In this document: positions 1 through 8,321 of the stretch, one piece after another
Position numbering within the stretch: position 1 is the stretch's first letter
Layout of the letters: each line of letters begins with the position of its first letter
Assembly: GCF_900176005.1 (NCBI RefSeq)
Contig: NZ_LT838272.1
Coordinates: 186,001-250,000, forward strand
Direction: 5' to 3'
From: Thermanaeromonas toyohensis ToBE
Lineage (GTDB): Bacteria; Bacillota; DSM-521; Neomoorellales; Neomoorellaceae
DNA length: 64,000 bases
The notes under the pieces: model-generated
The model's input: only the letters and a program-made list of their open reading frames with translations
Database searches by the model: none
What the model was told of the DNA's origin: nothing
Program-made: the position numbers and the translations under genes

Positions 1-1
1 C

Positions 2-403
2 CATATCCTGAGGAAACCTGGGAAGCTTTCCCCGGAAGAATGGGAGATCATACGCCAGCACCCCTATTATGGAGCCAGGATCTTAGGTGAGGCGCCACGC
101 CTTAAGACGGCGCGGGATATAGCCTTGCATCACCATGAAAAATGGGATGGCAGCGGCTACCCCCAGGGGCTAAAGGGCGAGGAGATTTCCCTAGCCGGCC
201 GGATCGTAGCCCTGGCGGATATTTATGATGCCTTACGTAATAAGCGTAGTTATAAGCCAGCCTTTTCCCACGAGGAGGTTTTTAAAATTATAACCTCTGG
301 CGATGGACGGGTGGAGCCCTCCCATTTTGACCCTTATGTATTAGAAACCTTCCGCAAGATAGCTCCCCGCTTTGAAGAGATTTACGAATCCTTGAAAGAC
401 TAA
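2..403 (+). CDS. HD-GYP domain protein, C-terminal part
   Basis: The reading frame is open from the window edge, so only the last 133 residues of a longer protein are visible. They carry the second half of an HD-GYP domain: a KPGKLSPEEW segment, then HHEKWDGSGYP (the GYP signature), then an AxxVALADIYDAL helix typical of the family. HD-GYP proteins usually hydrolyse cyclic di-GMP in the cytoplasm; the HD pair itself lies upstream of the window. The next gene carries a complete version of the same domain, so this looks like a tandem signalling pair. An internal ATG at 125 is not a plausible start because conserved sequence continues upstream of it. Confidence 0.9.
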   Translation, partial: HILRKPGKLSPEEWEIIRQHPYYGARILGEAPRLKTARDIALHHHEKWDGSGYPQGLKGEEISLAGRIVALADIYDALRNKRSYKPAFSHEEVFKIITSGDGRVEPSHFDPYVLETFRKIAPRFEEIYESLKD

Positions 404-752
404 GCCGCCGGAAAGGCTTTATTCCAAATTTAATGTAGAATTTTGGAGGAATTGGAGAAAAAAGATCGAATATAAATCTAGGAAAATTAAGGATATCGGG
501 TAAGTGATAAGAGAGGGTGGAGGGTATGCTATGCTATTCCATAAATGCAATAAATTTCCTAAATGGGGGGGGGGGGTATATTATACCAACATTGGCAGCA
601 AATGCCATAGCTTAACCGCTTTTGGGAACCTTTCTGCTTCTGTTTTTTCCCTCCTAGACAAGCCTTCCTTAAAGGATCCCTTCCTGCTCATATCTTCTTT
701 ACCCCCACCAGCCCTGCTCTAAAGCTCTAAAAGCTTTTTAGCATCTAAGTTT
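404..752. other. Intergenic region with a 12-G homopolymer
   Basis: No convincing gene is visible. A run of twelve G residues lies at 565-576. A 72-codon frame at 504-722 crosses it, but its translation is low in complexity and has no recognisable domain. A short AAAGCT/AGCTTT repeat near 722-738 could form a weak hairpin before the next gene. Confidence 0.5.
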
Positions 753-1739
753 ATGGGGGCGAATTTTAAGGTGCAGGTAGACTTATATGGGCAGGGCCAG
801 CAGGGTGGTAGCAGGATATACCGCCTCGTTTTTCCCTCCCCTTTAGCCCGGATATTGTTCCGTAGTTTAGCCTTGATCTTGCTAACCTCTATAACCTTAG
901 CTAATCGGTATAGCCGGAGCTTGTCTTTCCAAATACTTTTAGATTTCTTTTATTTAATCCCTATCACTATAGCCTCACTAGATTCTTTAAATACTGGGCT
1001 AATATTTGCTTGCCTTTCTGGAGTTTTACGCTTAATTTTAAACCCTGTCCTCTTTGTCTCCCTAAAAGCCACAGATTATGTGGACTTTCTGGTGGTTACT
1101 AGTTTCTATTTATTAGACCCCTTAGGGATTGAGCTTTTGAGGCGCCTGGCCTGGCAGAGGCGGATGCTGGAACAAAATTTAAAGGTTACGACGGAAGCTT
1201 TGCTGGAGGCCTTGCAGCTCCGGGACCATTATACTGGCCAGCACTCGCGGGAAGTAGCCTTATATTCCCGGCTTATAGGCGAGGCATTGGGCTTAACAAG
1301 GGTGGAACAAGAAGAATTGTACCTGGCCGGTCTTTTGCATGATCTGGGGAAAATAGGCATAGACGATGCTTGTTTAAATAAACCGGGCCCGCTTACACCT
1401 GAGGAATGGGCCATTATACACCAGCATCCTAGGCTGGCTTACCAGATAGTTAAGAAGGTGGTGGGCGAGGGAAGTAGGGTAGCCCGGGCAGTGTTGTATC
1501 ATCACGAACGTTACGATGGCCGGGGTTACCCGGAGGGGTTAAAGGGTAAAGCTATCCCTTTAGAGGCCCGCATTTTGGCTGTGGCTGATTGTTTTGATGC
1601 CATGACTACGGATCGTGTATACCGGCGGGCCCTAACTCGTGAGCAGGCTATAGAGGAGCTAAAAAGGTGCGCGGGAACCCAATTTGATCCTGAGATCGTA
1701 GATGTGTTTTGCCGGATACTAGAGGGGAAGAGGAATTAA
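753..1739 (+). CDS. Membrane-anchored HD-GYP domain phosphodiesterase
   Basis: A 328-residue protein with two parts. The first 130 or so residues are hydrophobic, with about three to four membrane segments and no known sensor domain. After a short helical linker comes a full HD-GYP domain: the metal-binding HD pair in HDLGKIGI (about residue 196) and HHERYDGRGYP (about residue 250). By family this is probably a cyclic di-GMP phosphodiesterase acting at the membrane, with the N-terminal region sensing an unknown signal. The ATG at 753 has only a weak ribosome binding site, so a start slightly downstream (GTG near 771) is possible. A partial HD-GYP gene lies upstream and a receiver-domain gene downstream. 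Confidence 0.88.
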   Translation: MGANFKVQVDLYGQGQQGGSRIYRLVFPSPLARILFRSLALILLTSITLANRYSRSLSFQILLDFFYLIPITIASLDSLNTGLIFACLSGVLRLILNPVLFVSLKATDYVDFLVVTSFYLLDPLGIELLRRLAWQRRMLEQNLKVTTEALLEALQLRDHYTGQHSREVALYSRLIGEALGLTRVEQEELYLAGLLHDLGKIGIDDACLNKPGPLTPEEWAIIHQHPRLAYQIVKKVVGEGSRVARAVLYHHERYDGRGYPEGLKGKAIPLEARILAVADCFDAMTTDRVYRRALTREQAIEELKRCAGTQFDPEIVDVFCRILEGKRN

Positions 1740-1740
1740 A

Positions 1741-1815
1741 TGCTTAAGTATAGCTTGCGTGGCTTCCTATACGGAAGAGCACACGGCAGCCATGGAAGAG
1801 TTGGCGGCACTTTAA
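1741..1815 (+). pseudogene. Short remnant resembling a chemoreceptor signalling helix
   Basis: Read from 1741, the frame gives SIACVASYTEEHTAAMEE followed by LAAL and a stop. This resembles the glutamate-rich helix of methyl-accepting chemotaxis proteins (typically VAxxTEEQTAxMEE). No start and no other chemoreceptor part is visible, so it is probably a decayed fragment between two signalling genes. The match is short and could be chance. Confidence 0.35.
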
Positions 1816-1840
1816 AATGGGTAGATTGGAGGCTAAAATA

Positions 1841-2212
1841 ATGGGTGCTACCATCTTGATCATCGAGGATACGGAAGCCCATCGCGTGCTGCTTAGAGAT
1901 ATACTGGCCCTCACCGGGAAGGAAATTATTGAGGCTACTAATGGGGAAGAAGGGATTCGCCTGGCAAAGGAAATAAAGCCTGAGTTGGTGTTTATGGATC
2001 TCCATTTACCTGATATGGACGGCATTACCGCTACTAAAATTTTAAAAGAAGATCCTTTAACGGGAGATATTCCAATAGTAGCTATAGGTTCCTATGAATC
2101 TTCTCAAGAGAAGCGTCTTTTTTTAGCTATAGGGGGGAATGTTTATTTAAGCAAACCCTTAGATGTGGAGGTTATCTTAAGCGTGGTAAAGCAATTACTG
2201 GCCCGCCATTAA
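1841..2212 (+). CDS. Single-domain response regulator (CheY-like receiver)
   Basis: A 123-residue stand-alone receiver domain. The acidic pocket is in ILIIEDTE, the phosphorylated aspartate in MDLHLPDMDG (about residue 55), and the conserved lysine in YLSKPLD near the C-terminus. There is no output domain. A longer frame opens at 1817, but ATG 1841 is preceded by GGAGG at 1828-1832 with an 8-base gap, so 1841 is chosen. The partner kinase is not in the window. A broken GGDEF fragment follows on the same strand, so this may once have been, or worked beside, a receiver-GGDEF diguanylate cyclase. Confidence 0.85.
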   Translation: MGATILIIEDTEAHRVLLRDILALTGKEIIEATNGEEGIRLAKEIKPELVFMDLHLPDMDGITATKILKEDPLTGDIPIVAIGSYESSQEKRLFLAIGGNVYLSKPLDVEVILSVVKQLLARH

Positions 2213-2290
2213 ATCGATGGTTCCCAGGCGTTCCGCCAACTGTTCAATGCGTTTGCAAACATCAAGAGAAATCCTGTCCAGGGACAGTGA

Positions 2291-2608
2291 GGAAGGATTT
2301 TCTTAACGCCCTTAAAAATAAAAAAAGTATAAGGGAAGATGATCTAGCGGCCCGTTATGGAGGAGATGAATTTGCAGTATTATTTGCGCGCAAGGGCCTC
2401 TGCCAGAAAAGTTTAAGGTGAGGCTTAAAGCGAATTTAGAGGCTGAACTGGCTAAATTAAAGAATGAAAACCTAAAAGAGCTTGGCTTTTCTTTAGGGTT
2501 AGCTTATTACCCGCTAGATGGGCAGGACGTTCATTCCCTTTTACGCATAGCTGATGGATAGGCCGTATGTATTTAGAAAAGGAGCTTAAAAAGAAGGATT
2601 TGATATAG
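2291..2608 (+). pseudogene. Decayed GGDEF (diguanylate cyclase) domain
   Basis: Three pieces of one GGDEF domain can be read in different frames. The first gives DDLAARYGGDEFAVLF, containing the GGDEF signature, and stops at 2419-2421. The second, from about 2398, gives LPEKFKVRLKANLEAEL and later FSLGLAYYPLDGQD, stopping after RIADG. The third, 2561-2608, gives GRMYLEKELKKKDLI. These are in the order of a normal GGDEF domain but are separated by two frameshifts, and no start codon or N-terminal region is visible. It cannot make a working cyclase. Confidence 0.8.
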
Positions 2609-2847
2609 GGGGCTTGGAATTTGAAGTTGTGGTAGCCAAAAACCGGGGCTATTGCCTATATCTAGATGCCCCTTCGGTGTATATTTTCTTTTAACTCAGG
2701 CAAATAGCTATTATTATCCCCAATACCTTTGCTATAACCGGATGCCTAAGAATATAAGGTATTAAGCCCATGTTTGCTTTAATTTAAGCGCAGATAGGAC
2801 GCTACAATAGGAGCGAAAGAATAGATACAGAAGGCAAGTCTGGCCTT

Positions 2848-3345
2848 TCAACCAGGGATATACTTGTTATTGTAGATGCCTTTTTCCATCCTGTTCCGTT
2901 TTCCTTTGGGGTAGCTGGATATTTTCTTGCCTAGCCAGCGAGTATAAAGCACCCCTGCTTTGGTAAAACTGGCAGGGCAAACCCTAGGCCCGCTAAAATC
3001 ATTTTCTACTACTACAGCGATATATTCGGGGCCCAGGGTAGCCAGCATTCCCTCTATCTCTGCCCCTAGATTTCCCCGGGCCGTACTATCAATTCTCTTT
3101 CCAAAATAGGAAACCCCAGCCTGACGAAGTATAGAAACCGTTTCTTCTACACGCCGCCGGGCCTCAGCAGGAACTACCCCGCGGCTAAAAGTATTAACAA
3201 CTAGCCCTTCCCAATTTACTGTAAGTAATTCGGGTAACATCCGATAATTAATAACCGTTACTATCTTCAAACCTTTCTTAGCAAATAATACGCCTGTGGC
3301 ATTAGCGCCCGTAAGATCATCCGCCACTACCGCCCATTTTGCCAT
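2848..3345 (-). pseudogene. Truncated four-carbon acid sugar kinase (DUF1537 family)
   Basis: The first 115 or so residues match the N-terminal domain of the four-carbon acid sugar kinase family: AVVADDLTGANATG, then GKRIDSTARGNLGAEIEGML. Full-length members are about 400-450 residues; this frame stops at 165. After VVVENDFSGPRV the sequence no longer follows the family, and the nucleotide-binding C-terminal domain is absent. The gene lies 26 bases behind the DeoR-type regulator on the same strand, the usual arrangement for a sugar-acid operon. It is probably a dead remnant, although the N-terminal frame is still intact. Confidence 0.75.
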
Positions 3346-3371
3346 TCTGTATCGCCAACCCTTTCAAGTCT

Positions 3372-4151
3372 TTAAACTGTATTATCTGGCTCAGCCAATA
3401 TTAAATTAATCCCCTGCCGCTCCATCTCAGCTACTATTTGTGGAGCAAGCTGGTTGTCGGTAATAATAAGGTCCACAACCTTAAGCTCACAAACCTTGGC
3501 AAAAGCCTTCCGACCGAACTTGGTATGATCTGCTACCAGCACTGCTTTAGCTGCACTGGCTACCATAGCCCTTTTTAAGTGGACCTTATCCAAAGTAGGG
3601 GTGTATAAGCCTGCTAGGTCAACAGCGCCGGCTCCTAAAAAAGCTATGTTCACACTAATGGAACGCAAAAAAGCGAGCGCTTCTTCTCCTAGTAGGCAAT
3701 ACACGCCCGGCTGAACTTCTCCTCCGGTAGTTAAGACCTTAAACCCTGGTACATCAGCCAGTTCTATAGCAATATTTAAATCGTTAGTTACTATAGTTAA
3801 ATTCTCTTTAGACTTCTTTAAACACCGAGCCACTTCTAGGGTAGTGGAACCTGCATCTAGGATCACCGTGCTATTATTTTCCACTAGACCAGCAGCCACC
3901 TTAGCAATTCCCCTCTTAAGCTCTAGATGGGAAGTAACTTTCGAGCGATAAGGTATTTCTCCAATCAAACCATTTCTGGACAATGCTCCACCTCTAGACC
4001 TAGCCAGAAGCCCCTCATTCTCTAAAGCCTTCAGATCCCGCCGGATGGTCATAGTGGAAACCCCAAAAGCCGAAGCAAGTTCGGCTACCTCCGCCCGGCC
4101 TTCCCGTAATATCCATTGCAAGATCTTTTGCCTGCGCTCTAGGGTGAGCAT
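3372..4151 (-). CDS. DeoR-family transcriptional regulator
   Basis: A 259-residue regulator of sugar metabolism. The N-terminal winged helix-turn-helix reads AELASAFGVSTMTIRRDLKA (about residues 20-40), followed by the GLLARSRGGAL turn typical of the family. The C-terminal DeoR sensor domain has the ILDAGSTTLEVA phosphosugar-binding loop and TNDLNIAIELA. It is transcribed with the truncated four-carbon acid sugar kinase and points away from the SorC-led operon, sharing an upstream region of about 200 bases. Its original target was probably the sugar-acid genes now reduced to the kinase fragment; it might also act on the divergent operon. Confidence 0.9.
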   Translation of the reverse strand: MLTLERRQKILQWILREGRAEVAELASAFGVSTMTIRRDLKALENEGLLARSRGGALSRNGLIGEIPYRSKVTSHLELKRGIAKVAAGLVENNSTVILDAGSTTLEVARCLKKSKENLTIVTNDLNIAIELADVPGFKVLTTGGEVQPGVYCLLGEEALAFLRSISVNIAFLGAGAVDLAGLYTPTLDKVHLKRAMVASAAKAVLVADHTKFGRKAFAKVCELKVVDLIITDNQLAPQIVAEMERQGINLILAEPDNTV

Positions 4152-4355
4152 TAGGGAACCCTTTCTTTGTTCAGTAGTGTTCTATAAGCTGATGTTGGTT
4201 GCTTTGAATCTAGCTGGCCTGTTTCAGGATTAAAATACCTAAGGCTAAGAGGCGATTTTCATATTTAATGTCAGCAGGATTTAAGCAATGCATGGCGAAT
4301 ATATTTATAGGCTGAACAAATTACCAGCACAAATGTGCAAATTGAGGGGACATAT

Positions 4356-5312
4356 ATGAATAGCGAGATAAAAACTATCATCCAAGTGGCGCGACTATAC
4401 TACGAAAAAGGTTTAACTCAACAAGAAATTGCTACCGAAATGCAGCTTTCGAGATCAACCGTTTCCCGCTTACTTGAAAAGGCTCGTAAAGAAGGTTTTG
4501 TGGAAATCCGTGTGCTTGATCCTTATAACCACAATCAAGACCTTGCCCGGACTTTACAGCAGCGGTTTAACCTTAAGGCTTGTGTTATAACATCAACCGG
4601 GGTTTCTGAACGCACCTCTAGGCGAGCAATTGGCTTAGCGGCTGCAGGTCTGCTCGATGAAATCCTTAAGGAAGGCGATGTACTAGGTGTTTCCTGGGGC
4701 AGTACGCTATACGAACTGGCAATTAATCTTAATGGCGTAACTCCAAGGGCGATACAGGTAGTTCCGTTATTAGGTGGGATGGGACAATTACCACGTCATT
4801 TTCAGGTTAATGAGTTGGCCAATATGTTTGCTCAAGCTTTTGGTGGTACTGCCTACGCTCTCCATGCTCCCGCCTTAGTAGGTTCTGCCGAAGTTAAAAG
4901 AGCCTTAATTAACGATCCTAGTCTAAGGCCAGTAATAAGTTTATGGTCCCAGATCACCGTAGCTGTAGTTGGCATTGGACCACCCATATCCGTGTCCCCC
5001 ATGTTATCGACCAATTATTTTGGTGATAGCGATGTCCTTGCTTTGATGCACCAAGGAGCAGTGGGGGACATTTGTGCTCGCTTTTTCAATGAATACGGTC
5101 GTCTTTGCCAGGCATCGGTAAACGAACGTATTATTGCTGTGGATTTAGAAGATTTGCGACGGATACCCACTGTAATTGGTGTTGCAGGCGGTCCTGAAAA
5201 AGTACGGAGCATTTTGGGAGCCTTACGCGGGCGGTGGATCAATACTTTGGTTACAGATCTTAGCACAGCTGAGGAGTTAATACGCAGTATTAGGGAGGAC
5301 AGATTAGAGTGA
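4356..5312 (+). CDS. SorC-family sugar-binding transcriptional regulator
   Basis: About 318 residues. The N-terminal helix-turn-helix is LTQQEIATEMQLSRSTVSRL; the C-terminal SorC effector domain includes VLGVSWGSTLYELA, VVPLLGGMG and VAGGPEKVRSILGAL. The family binds phosphorylated sugars and controls neighbouring catabolic genes (LsrR, CggR and SorC are members). A GTG at 4335 is in frame, but ATG 4356 has GAGGGGA just upstream and is preferred. The next gene overlaps its last bases (GTGA), so the regulator heads and probably controls the operon running to 13835. A short repeat, GCACAAATGTGC, at 4328-4339 lies close to the start and might be part of its operator. Confidence 0.9.
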   Translation: MNSEIKTIIQVARLYYEKGLTQQEIATEMQLSRSTVSRLLEKARKEGFVEIRVLDPYNHNQDLARTLQQRFNLKACVITSTGVSERTSRRAIGLAAAGLLDEILKEGDVLGVSWGSTLYELAINLNGVTPRAIQVVPLLGGMGQLPRHFQVNELANMFAQAFGGTAYALHAPALVGSAEVKRALINDPSLRPVISLWSQITVAVVGIGPPISVSPMLSTNYFGDSDVLALMHQGAVGDICARFFNEYGRLCQASVNERIIAVDLEDLRRIPTVIGVAGGPEKVRSILGALRGRWINTLVTDLSTAEELIRSIREDRLE

Positions 5313-6382
5313 AAGTTGGTCTAATAGTCAATTTCCGGGCTGGTCGTGGCCCGACACATAATCTTCCGCTTATTACTACACTGTTACCACAGCTATTATC
5401 CGGTTTGAGGATCATCATGCCGGTTACAGCGGTCCTAGTTTCAGAGGAAACGGTAGCAACGGCTATTACCCGCGAAATCGGTTTACCGGTAGTACCCCTG
5501 CCCGTGACATCGAGGGGTAATAGGAACGAAACTATTACGGCCGCGCGTTTGGCCTGCCAAATGGGCGCTGAAGTTTTAGTAGTTGTGGGGGGAGATGGTA
5601 CCCTAGCGGATGCTGCACTAGGTATCTTATTAGCTCAAAAGGTGTTACCAGTTGGTGGACTGGCGGCTAAGACCCGGCTTTTAGGTGTGGGAATTGGGAC
5701 GACCAACGTAGGGCCGCTTGTCGCTTTCAAAGGAGAAGAATTATTAGGCGCTACTGTGGTACAACTCGAGCAGTGGCTTCGGGCTTTGCAGCCCTTTAAT
5801 CCCCCGGCGCTAGTCGCTGAAGTCGCTGACGAAATTCTAGGGGTGGGATTTAATGATTGTACCTTCGGTTTTACCGTTCCGGCCACGGTAGACGGTCAGC
5901 GGTGGGATGTCGACGCTACTGCCCTTTTGGCAGGCCGACATGAACGGGGTTCAGTTGGACCGATTGGCGGGCCAAATACTGAGGTCTGGTTGAGGCGTAG
6001 TAAACACGAGTTGCTAGTGGGCAAAGGGCATAAAATAGGTCAAATAATAATCGGCACAGTTGACGGTCGTTACATTGGTAAGGCCGTGTCTGGCGGTGTT
6101 TGCCTTGCAGCCCTAGCAGGGGCACCAGCAGCTTTAGTGCTGGCTGATAAACCTTTGACGCGGATTAATATTGATGCTAGTAAGTTGGAAGCTATAGAGC
6201 CTGTAACAAGCCAGTGTTTTAGTTTGTTTACTGGAGATAAAGTAACAGTGAAGGGTTTAGTTAATAATACTGTTATCTGCGTCGATGGTAATCCCTTAAG
6301 TCAACTAAGTGTCGAAAAAAAGGTGACGGTAATAGTAGATACTGCCCTCGTAACCTGTCTTAGGCCTGTTAACAAACATTAA
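5309..6382 (+). CDS. ATP-NAD kinase-like protein
   Basis: A 357-residue protein of the NAD-kinase/diacylglycerol-kinase fold. The nucleotide-binding signature VVVGGDGTLADAA lies near residue 95, preceded by an N-terminal KVGLIVNFRAGRG loop and followed by VGIGTTNVGP. The later part is less conserved than in housekeeping NAD kinase, and the protein fits the group of orphan ATP-NAD kinase-like proteins found in catabolic operons (as with AcoX). The GTG start overlaps the stop of the SorC regulator, indicating translational coupling. The true substrate is unknown; possibilities are phosphorylation of a nucleoside or sugar intermediate, or local NADP supply for the dehydrogenase two genes downstream. 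Confidence 0.75.
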   Translation: MKVGLIVNFRAGRGPTHNLPLITTLLPQLLSGLRIIMPVTAVLVSEETVATAITREIGLPVVPLPVTSRGNRNETITAARLACQMGAEVLVVVGGDGTLADAALGILLAQKVLPVGGLAAKTRLLGVGIGTTNVGPLVAFKGEELLGATVVQLEQWLRALQPFNPPALVAEVADEILGVGFNDCTFGFTVPATVDGQRWDVDATALLAGRHERGSVGPIGGPNTEVWLRRSKHELLVGKGHKIGQIIIGTVDGRYIGKAVSGGVCLAALAGAPAALVLADKPLTRINIDASKLEAIEPVTSQCFSLFTGDKVTVKGLVNNTVICVDGNPLSQLSVEKKVTVIVDTALVTCLRPVNKH

Positions 6383-6413
6383 TTAGACGCAATGCTTAAA
6401 GGAGGAGATGTTT

Positions 6414-7208
6414 TTGACAGGCCAAGAATTGCGTTTGCGCCGCTTGTTTCCACCAGAAGGAGCCCTAATTGTGGCACTAGATCACGGACTTTTTCAAGGG
6501 CTTCAAGGAGGACCAGAAGACCCGGTAGGGATAATTAGGGGGCTTGTGTCGGAGCCGATAACTGGCTTGCTCCTAAGCCGGGGGCTATGGAAACTGTTAC
6601 CACCAGACTGTTATACTAAAGCCCTTTTATTACGAGTAGATGCCGCTACCTCATTTCCTGATGTGCCAGACACGGTTCAGGTTACTAGTGCGGCTTGCGC
6701 CTTGCGTCTAGGGGCAGATGGCATCTTGACAATGGGTTTGTTGCGCCAGGGAGAAAATAATAGCCTTTTACGGTATTTAGGGTTACTAACCGAGGAGGCC
6801 CACGCCAACGGCCTGCCGGCTATAGTAGAACTGATGCCACGTCATGATAGTCTGCCCGTTCGGGACGCTTTGCGCATCAGCGCCGAGTTAGGCTTTGATG
6901 CTGCCAAAATTTTCCTTCCACTAGCCCAAGATGAATTTACCAGCTTTGTTAGTTTAATTGGAGCTAGTCCTATTCCTGTTGCCGTTGCCGGCGGGCAACC
7001 TTTAGCTACAGAATTAAAACTTCTAGAGCTTGTGCGGGAAATCCGCAGTGCCGGCGCAGCCGGTCTAATTTTCGGCCGGAATATTTGGTCCCATCCCCAG
7101 CCGCGAGCAATTATTCGTTCGCTTAGTGCTGTTTGGCAAGGAGATTTAACTCCAAGAGAAGCTTATGACCAATACTTAGGTATGGCAAGCGAGGCGGTAT
7201 GCCAGTGA
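6414..7208 (+). CDS. DhnA/LsrF-type class I aldolase
   Basis: About 264 residues. The N-terminal LIVALDHGLFQG is the hallmark of the DhnA/FbaB/LsrF aldolase family, and GFDAAKIFLP supplies the likely Schiff-base lysine. GLIFGRNIWSHPQP near the C-terminus is the phosphate-binding strand. Such enzymes cleave or join phosphorylated keto-sugars in the cytoplasm. An ATG at 6408 is only two bases from the GGAGGA site, so TTG 6414 (MTGQELRLRR) is the likelier start. The dehydrogenase gene overlaps its 3' end by ten bases. Its place beside a SorC regulator recalls LsrR/LsrF, but the transporter and kinase here differ from those of the Lsr system. Confidence 0.85.
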   Translation: MTGQELRLRRLFPPEGALIVALDHGLFQGLQGGPEDPVGIIRGLVSEPITGLLLSRGLWKLLPPDCYTKALLLRVDAATSFPDVPDTVQVTSAACALRLGADGILTMGLLRQGENNSLLRYLGLLTEEAHANGLPAIVELMPRHDSLPVRDALRISAELGFDAAKIFLPLAQDEFTSFVSLIGASPIPVAVAGGQPLATELKLLELVREIRSAGAAGLIFGRNIWSHPQPRAIIRSLSAVWQGDLTPREAYDQYLGMASEAVCQ

Positions 7209-8245
7209 AGGCAGCATTTTATATAGAACCAGGGCAGATAGAAATACGGGAAGTATCTTTACCCCCGTTAGAAAAAGGGGATTGGCTAATTAAAGTAATG
7301 GCGAGCGGCGTATGCGCTACTGATGCCAAGACTTACTTGCGGGGCCATCCATTTATAAAGCCACCAGCAGTTCTCGGGCATGAAGTGGCAGGAGTAGTGG
7401 TAGCTGCCCCAGTGGGGATTAATAACAAAGACGGGCCGCAGGAAGGGGACCGTGTGGTGGTGGCGCCTTATATTCCTTGTGGCCGTTGTTACTGGTGCAG
7501 CAATGAGCAGCCGACCCAGTGCACTGCCCTTTTTGCTACTAGCATTGAACCTGGCGGTTTTGCGGAATATGTACGTGTACCAGCAAATACTGGGGGTCGG
7601 GCGCTTTATCGCCTTCCTGACGACCTTGATTATGCTGAGGCTAGCCTGACAGAACCAGTAGCCTGTGCTTTACACGGCATTGAGGCTTCTCGCATTAAAG
7701 CCGGGCAAACAGTGCTTGTTATTGGTGATGGACCAATGGGTATCCTTTTGGCCCGCCTGGCTAAAGTCTTTGGCGCTCGCGTTTTTCTAAGTGGGATGTT
7801 ACCCCACCGTCTGAAAATTGCTGCCCAGGGCCTAGATGGCATTTTCGACGCCTGCCACGAGGAAGTTGACCTACGCCCTTATACCTGCGGGCGCGGGGCT
7901 GATGTGGTACTAATTGCTGTAGGCGTACAAGAGGCGATCAGTTACGGAGTCCGTAATGTGCGTCGGGGTGGTATAGTTAACTTTTTTGCAGGGCTTCCTA
8001 AAGGTACGACTTTCCCGCTGGACCTAGAGCAGGTTCATTATGGAGAAGTTACTTTCATGGGTACTTTCGGTTTTACGCCTGGACAATTTGCCCGCGCACT
8101 CGAATTTATCGCTTCCAGACAAATATATTTAGCCGATCTTATTACCGCACACTACTCTTTGATGGAGACAGAACAAGCCCTAAAAGATACACTGGCTTGT
8201 AACGGCCTTAAGAGCTTAATACTTCCTTGGGGAGGTGAGGTATAG
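7199..8245 (+). CDS. Zinc-dependent medium-chain alcohol/polyol dehydrogenase
   Basis: A 348-residue member of the medium-chain dehydrogenase family. The catalytic zinc site includes GVCATDAKTY and LGHEVAGVV. The structural zinc site is complete, with four cysteines in CGRCYWCSNEQPTQC. The Rossmann segment follows as VLVIGDGPMGILLARLAK. It probably oxidises a sugar alcohol or hydroxyl group of the imported substrate with NAD(P). It overlaps the aldolase gene and precedes the ECF transporter, so it is part of the same catabolic transcript. Confidence 0.88.
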   Translation: MPVKAAFYIEPGQIEIREVSLPPLEKGDWLIKVMASGVCATDAKTYLRGHPFIKPPAVLGHEVAGVVVAAPVGINNKDGPQEGDRVVVAPYIPCGRCYWCSNEQPTQCTALFATSIEPGGFAEYVRVPANTGGRALYRLPDDLDYAEASLTEPVACALHGIEASRIKAGQTVLVIGDGPMGILLARLAKVFGARVFLSGMLPHRLKIAAQGLDGIFDACHEEVDLRPYTCGRGADVVLIAVGVQEAISYGVRNVRRGGIVNFFAGLPKGTTFPLDLEQVHYGEVTFMGTFGFTPGQFARALEFIASRQIYLADLITAHYSLMETEQALKDTLACNGLKSLILPWGGEV

Positions 8246-8321
8246 AGCGTAATAGAAAAAGAAGGAAGTTTTCGATCTATTGCTGTGTATAGTATTAAAA
8301 AAACTTTTAGGAGGGAACAGC

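Noticed and set aside
504-722. A 72-codon frame containing the G12 tract
   Set aside because: No family resemblance, composition like intergenic DNA, and the homopolymer creates a run of glycines. Not called as a gene.
2213-2290. Minus-strand frame reading DRISLDVCKRIEQLAERLG
   Set aside because: Helical-looking but short, with no start and no recognisable family; not separable from chance.
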